Source of the DNA: an uncultured Devosia sp.
GTDB lineage: Bacteria > Pseudomonadota > Alphaproteobacteria > Rhizobiales > Devosiaceae
Direction: 5' to 3'
Assembly (NCBI GenBank): GCA_946480655.1
Contig: CAMLKN010000061.1
Location: forward strand, 1-10,937
DNA length: 10,937 bases
Shown: piece by piece, positions 7,664-10,937 of the stretch
Numbering within the stretch: the first letter of the stretch is position 1
How the letters are laid out: each line of letters begins with the position of its first letter
Notes under the pieces: generated by a model
What the model was told of the DNA's origin: nothing
Seen by the model: only the letters and a program-made list of their open reading frames with translations
Databases searched by the model: none
Translations under genes and position numbers: made by a program

Positions 7664-8742
7664 TGCAATTTCGCCTCGAAAAGCGCCGCGAGCCTTCGCG
7701 CGTCATGCTCTACGCGACGCCGGTGGCGGCGGTGGTGCTGACCATGGTGGTGGGCGCCATCATCTTCTCGCTGATCGGCTATGACGGCATCGGGGCGGTG
7801 CGGGAAATCTTCCTCACGCCGCTGACCAATTCGTTCAAGTGGCAGGACCTGGGGGTCAAGGCCGCGCCGCTGATCATCATCGGGGTGGGCCTCTCCATCG
7901 CCTATCGCGCCAATGTCTGGAACATCGGGGCCGAAGGCCAATATATCATGGGTGGCCTCGCCGCGACCTGGGTGGCGCTGGCCAGCCATGGCGCCGGCGG
8001 CTGGTGGACCCTGCCGGCAATGCTGCTGGCCGGTGTCGCCGGCGGTATGGCCTATGCCGCCATTCCGGCGCTGCTGCGGACCCGCCTCAACGTCAACGAG
8101 ATCCTGACGTCGCTGATGCTCACCTATGCTTCGGTGCAACTCATCTACTATCTCGTCCGCGCTCCGTGGAAGGACCCCATGGGCATGGGCTTTCCGCAGA
8201 CGCGGCGATTTGCCAGCGAGGCCCTGCTGCCCAACATCATTCCCGGCACCATCGTCCATGCCGGCGTGCCCATTGCCATTGTGGTGGCACTGATCGCCTG
8301 GTTCATCATGTCCCGCTCGGTCTTTGGCTACCAGATGCGGGTGGTGGGCGCGGCACCGCATGCGGCGCGCTATGGCGGCTTTTCGGAGAACAAGACCATC
8401 TGGCTGGCGCTGCTGGTCTCGGGTGGCCTCGCGGGTCTGGCGGGCATGCTTGAAGTGGCTGGGCCGTTCCAGCGCATGGTGCCCGGCTTTCCGACCAATT
8501 ACGGCTTTACCGCAATCATCGTGGCCTTCCTCGGCCGGCTCAATCCGCTGGGCGTGATCTTTGCCGGCATCGTCATGGCCATTACCTTTGTGGGGGGCGA
8601 AGTGGCGCAGACCTCGATCGGCCTTTCAAGTTCGGCCACCGGCGTCTTCCAGGCCATGATGCTGTTCTTCCTACTCGCCGGTGACATCCTGGTGCGTTAC
8701 CGGTTGAAGCGGGTCGTGCCGCAAGGGGAGGCGCGCGCATGA
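7660..8742 (+). CDS. ABC importer permease 1, BMP/nucleoside type
   Basis: This 360-residue inner-membrane permease belongs to the BPD_transp_2 family (NupB/YufP-like). A short basic cytoplasmic N-terminus (residues 4-14) precedes the first membrane helix (about 16-40). Further hydrophobic segments lie near 66-82, 90-108, 117-138, 146-166, 200-217, 246-268, 281-312 and 328-346. Family landmarks are AYRANVWNIGAEGQYIMGG (81-99), a cytoplasmic NVNEILTSLMLTY segment (144-156), and the region around VVGAAPHAARYGG (228-240), likely the coupling loop that contacts the ATPase. The ATG at 7660 overlaps the ATPase stop. A second in-frame ATG at 7663 has better spacing (7 nt rather than 4) from GGAGG at 7651-7655, so either start is possible. 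The gene overlaps permease 2 by 4 bp (ATGA). The two permeases should form a heterodimeric channel. Confidence 0.94.
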   Translation: MMQFRLEKRREPSRVMLYATPVAAVVLTMVVGAIIFSLIGYDGIGAVREIFLTPLTNSFKWQDLGVKAAPLIIIGVGLSIAYRANVWNIGAEGQYIMGGLAATWVALASHGAGGWWTLPAMLLAGVAGGMAYAAIPALLRTRLNVNEILTSLMLTYASVQLIYYLVRAPWKDPMGMGFPQTRRFASEALLPNIIPGTIVHAGVPIAIVVALIAWFIMSRSVFGYQMRVVGAAPHAARYGGFSENKTIWLALLVSGGLAGLAGMLEVAGPFQRMVPGFPTNYGFTAIIVAFLGRLNPLGVIFAGIVMAITFVGGEVAQTSIGLSSSATGVFQAMMLFFLLAGDILVRYRLKRVVPQGEARA

Positions 8743-9668
8743 GTGTCGAACTCATCATCGCCATCATCGTCACCGTGGTCGGCGCCTCGACGCCGATCCT
8801 GATCGCCGCCATGGGCGAACTTGTGGTGGAAAAGTCCGGCGTGCTCAACCTTGGCGTCGAAGGCATGATGCTGGTCGGCGCCATCACTGCCTTCGTGGTG
8901 CTGTTCACCACCGGCAACCACTACCTCGCCATCCTCGTGGCCGCGGCCGCGGGTGTCGCCACCTCGCTGATCTTCGGCTTCCTCACGCTCAGCCTTTCGG
9001 CCAACCAGACGGCGACAGGCCTCGCGCTCACCATTTTCGGCACCGGCTTTTCGGCGCTGGCCGGGCAGGGCTATTCGGCGCGGCCGGTGACGCTGCTGGG
9101 GCCGCTTTTCCCGGCGGAACTGGCAACCCATCCGATCTGGCGGGTGCTCTTCGGTTACTCGGCGCTCGTCTATTTCTCGCTGGCGCTGGTGGCTGCGGTC
9201 TGGTGGTTCCTCAAGAAGACGCGGGCGGGCCTCATCCTGCGCGCCGTGGGCGAGAACGACCTTTCGGCCCATTCCATCGGCTATTCGGTTGTCGGTGTGC
9301 GCTACATGGCGGTGATGTTCGGCGGCGCCATGGCCGGCATTGCCGGCGCCTGTTTCCCGCTGCTGCTGACGCCGCAATGGGCCGACCGGATGACGGCGGG
9401 CCGCGGCTGGATTGCGGTGGCGCTCGTGGTCTTTGCCTCCTGGCGCCCGCTGCGCCTTCTGGCCGGCGCCTATCTCTTCGGGCTGGTCATGACCATGGAG
9501 CTCTATGCCAAGGCCAGCGGCGGGCCGCTGTCGGTCATCCCGGCCGAGCTCTGGTCGGCCATGCCCTATCTTGCCACCGTCGTGGTGCTGGTGCTGATAT
9601 CTTTGCGCCGGGACGCTTCCACCAATGCTCCGGCCTGTCTCGGCAGGCCGTTTTTGCCGTCCAATTGA
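8739..9668 (+). CDS. ABC importer permease 2, BMP/nucleoside type
   Basis: This 309-residue permease is the shorter partner of the heterodimer (NupC/YufQ-like, BPD_transp_2 family). Hydrophobic segments lie near residues 3-24, 36-57, 61-83, 91-109, 136-157, 186-210, 222-252 and 273-289. Landmarks are SGVLNLGVEGMMLVGA (33-48), which corresponds to the WNIGAEGQ region of permease 1, NQTATGLALTIFGTG (89-103), the coupling-loop-like AVGENDLSAHSIGYSVVG (169-186), and GRGWIAVALVVFASWRP (221-237). The hydrophilic tail ending NAPACLGRPFLPSN fits the family. The ATG at 8739 overlaps the permease 1 stop, and GGGGAGG (8725-8731) lies 7 nt upstream. Its stop codon lies inside a perfect 9-bp stem-loop that closes the compact part of the operon. 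The gene that should supply the binding protein follows after a 193-bp gap. Confidence 0.94.
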   Translation: MSVELIIAIIVTVVGASTPILIAAMGELVVEKSGVLNLGVEGMMLVGAITAFVVLFTTGNHYLAILVAAAAGVATSLIFGFLTLSLSANQTATGLALTIFGTGFSALAGQGYSARPVTLLGPLFPAELATHPIWRVLFGYSALVYFSLALVAAVWWFLKKTRAGLILRAVGENDLSAHSIGYSVVGVRYMAVMFGGAMAGIAGACFPLLLTPQWADRMTAGRGWIAVALVVFASWRPLRLLAGAYLFGLVMTMELYAKASGGPLSVIPAELWSAMPYLATVVVLVLISLRRDASTNAPACLGRPFLPSN

Positions 9669-9691
9669 GGCCGCCAATGGTTCGGCCTCAA
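9665..9691 (+). other. Perfect stem-loop spanning the permease 2 stop codon
   Basis: TTGAGGCCG (9665-9673) and CGGCCTCAA (9683-9691) are exact reverse complements around a 9-nt loop, and the TGA stop of permease 2 is inside the left arm. No T-tract follows on the + strand (next bases ACAACGATG), so it does not meet the usual definition of an intrinsic terminator. It may instead protect the 3' end of the upstream mRNA or partly attenuate transcription. The pairing is seen directly; the role is inferred. Confidence 0.5.
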
Positions 9692-9709
9692 ACAACGATG
9701 CTGGCCTGC

Positions 9710-9784
9710 AAATCCAGAAGCGCTCCGCTTCCGGTCCTCACGTACAAGCGTACGCTCCGGTCCGGTTCTCGCGCTTCAGGATTT
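9710..9784. repeat. REP-like intergenic palindrome with nested hairpins
   Basis: The outer arms AAATCCAGAAGCGC (9710-9723) and GCGCTTCAGGATTT (9771-9784) are reverse complements with a single mismatch in 14 positions. Within them are two smaller perfect hairpins: GAAGCG-CTC-CGCTTC (9717-9731) and CGTAC-AAGC-GTACG (9741-9754). A near-direct repeat also occurs, GCTTCCGGTCC (9727-9737) and GCTCCGGTCC (9754-9763). A nested, GC-rich, non-coding palindrome of this size between genes looks like the dispersed extragenic palindromes found in many bacterial genomes. Whether it is repeated in this genome cannot be seen from one copy. The rest of the 9669-9861 gap holds no gene I can support. Confidence 0.5.
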
Positions 9785-9861
9785 TCGGCTCAGCCTCGAT
9801 GTTTGCCGCTCGTACCATTACACTTCAATCAAGAAAAACCCGTCATCCAGGAGAAAAACCA

Positions 9862-10937
9862 ATGACTCTCAATCGTCGAAATCTGCTCAAGGCCGGTGCA
9901 GCGGCCGCAGCACTGCCGTTGCTCGGTAGCAAGGCCTTCGCCCAGTCCGAACCGCTCAAGGTCGGCTTCATGCTGATCGGCACGCCGAACGACAATGGCT
10001 GGAACTTCGGCCATGCCACCGGCGCCAAGTACATGAAGGACACGCTGGGCGATCTCGTCGCCGAGCCGACCATTGTCGAGAACGTGCCGGAAGGCCCGGA
10101 CTGCGAACGCGTGCTGCGTGAACTGGCCCAGTCCGGCCACAAGCTGATCTTCGCCACCAGCTTCGGCTATGGCGACTATGTCATCAAGGTTGCCGAGCAG
10201 TTCCCCGACGTGAAGTTCGAGCACGCCACCGGCTACCAGCGCTCGGCCAACGTGGCCACCTACAATGCCCGCTTCCATGAAGGCCGTGCCGTTTGCGGCA
10301 CCATTGCCGGCCACATGTCCAAGACCGGCAAGGCGGGCTATATCGGCTCGTTCCCGATCCCGGAAGTGGTGATGGGCATCAACGCCTTCGTGCTGGCCGC
10401 CCGCAAGGTGAACCCCGACTTCACCATCACCCCGGTCTATATCTCGACCTGGAACGACCCGGCCAAGGAAGCCGACGCCGCCCGCGCCATGATCGACCAG
10501 GGCATCGACGTGATCGCCCAGCACACCGACGGACCGGCTGCCCTGCAGGTTGCCGAGGAACGCGGCATTGTCGGCGGTTTCGGCCAGGGTGCCGACATGT
10601 CGGCTTTCGCCCCGAATGCCCAGCTGACCTCGATCATCGACAACTGGGGTCCGCACTATGTCAACGCCGCCCAGGCGGTGATCGACGGCACCTGGGAGTC
10701 CGGTGACCGCTGGCCGGGTCTCAAGGAAGGCGAAGTGCAGATCGGGCCCTATGGTCCCAAGGTTCCGGAAGACGTCGTGGCCGCTGCCGAAGCGGTCAAG
10801 AACGGCCAGATCGACGGCTCGTTCAACATCTTCACCGGCCCGATCAATGACCATACCGGCGCCGAGAAGGTGCCCGCCGGCGTGACCATGACCGATGCCG
10901 AACTGCTCAGCATGGACTGGTATGTCGAAGGCGTCAT
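9862..10937 (+). CDS. BMP-family periplasmic purine/nucleoside-binding protein, 3' end cut
   Basis: This is the solute receptor of the importer. 358 codons are visible and the frame runs open off the right edge; relatives are about 355-365 residues, so little is missing. The N-terminus has a twin-arginine signal (NRRNLLKAG, residues 4-12), an Ala-rich hydrophobic stretch, and a likely cleavage site after AFA (25-27). There is no lipobox Cys, so the mature protein should be soluble rather than a lipoprotein. The Bmp domain starts at LKVGFMLIG (32-40), followed by the ligand-loop-like NDNGWNFGHATG (43-54), then GYIGSFPIPEVVMGINAF (159-176), QHTDGPAAL (220-228) and NWGPHY (261-266). The start at 9862 has CAGGAGA 7 nt upstream. 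From memory, its NDNGW and NWGP motifs recall a Brucella relative whose structure holds adenine; with the xdh genes beside it, a purine base or nucleoside is the likely ligand. It is last in the cluster, after a structured gap. Confidence 0.93.
   Translation, partial: MTLNRRNLLKAGAAAAALPLLGSKAFAQSEPLKVGFMLIGTPNDNGWNFGHATGAKYMKDTLGDLVAEPTIVENVPEGPDCERVLRELAQSGHKLIFATSFGYGDYVIKVAEQFPDVKFEHATGYQRSANVATYNARFHEGRAVCGTIAGHMSKTGKAGYIGSFPIPEVVMGINAFVLAARKVNPDFTITPVYISTWNDPAKEADAARAMIDQGIDVIAQHTDGPAALQVAEERGIVGGFGQGADMSAFAPNAQLTSIIDNWGPHYVNAAQAVIDGTWESGDRWPGLKEGEVQIGPYGPKVPEDVVAAAEAVKNGQIDGSFNIFTGPINDHTGAEKVPAGVTMTDAELLSMDWYVEGV

Noticed and set aside
9626..9656. A short CGGCA/TGCCG pairing around a T-run near the end of permease 2
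   Set aside because: It lies inside conserved coding sequence for the permease tail, and the T-run falls in the loop rather than after the stem.
9665..9691. Calling the stem-loop an intrinsic terminator
   Set aside because: The stem is perfect but no T-run follows on the + strand, and the next gene appears to belong to the same transport system.
7465..9695. Long minus-strand frames opposite the two permeases
   Set aside because: Their products are highly charged and repetitive in His, Arg, Asp and Gly, the expected complement of membrane-helix codons. The + strand permeases are clear.
9829..10854. Minus-strand open frame of about 341 codons opposite the binding protein
   Set aside because: The + strand reading gives a Tat signal and a continuous Bmp domain. 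The minus frame has no recognisable motif.

Overview
The window is a stretch of high-GC bacterial DNA that reads as a purine-catabolism and purine-uptake locus. Protein style, codon use and gene order suggest an alphaproteobacterium of the Hyphomicrobiales (Rhizobiales), perhaps close to Devosia or Pelagibacterium. That placement is an impression from the sequences, not the result of a search.

Layout. A LysR-family regulator runs leftward from 974 and is cut by the left edge of the window. A 167-bp divergent promoter region (975-1141) carries two palindromes that both fit the LysR T-N11-A pattern. Everything to the right is on the + strand and tightly packed: uraH (5-hydroxyisourate hydrolase), xdhA (FeS/FAD subunit of xanthine dehydrogenase), xdhB (molybdenum subunit), xdhC (cofactor-insertion chaperone), then an ABC importer of the BMP/nucleoside type (double ATPase and two permeases). 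Adjacent genes from uraH to the second permease are separated by at most 2 bp or overlap by 1-4 bp, so they very likely form one translationally coupled operon. A 193-bp gap follows, holding a perfect stem-loop at the permease stop codon and a larger REP-like palindrome. The last gene is the importer's periplasmic binding protein, with a Tat-type signal peptide. It is cut by the right edge probably only a few residues short of its end.

How the genes fit together. The binding protein captures a purine base or nucleoside in the periplasm, and the two permeases and the ATPase import it. XdhAB, matured by XdhC, oxidises hypoxanthine and xanthine to urate. UraH hydrolyses 5-hydroxyisourate, the product of urate oxidation. 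The enzyme between them (a urate oxidase such as PuuD, HpxO or UOX) and the next one (OHCU decarboxylase) are not in the window and are expected nearby. The LysR protein is the obvious candidate regulator.

No tRNA, rRNA, CRISPR array, insertion sequence or phage gene was seen. The gene content is a recognisable pathway rather than an undescribed system. The less ordinary parts are the two-palindrome promoter, the structured gap ahead of the binding-protein gene, and the placement of that gene last.
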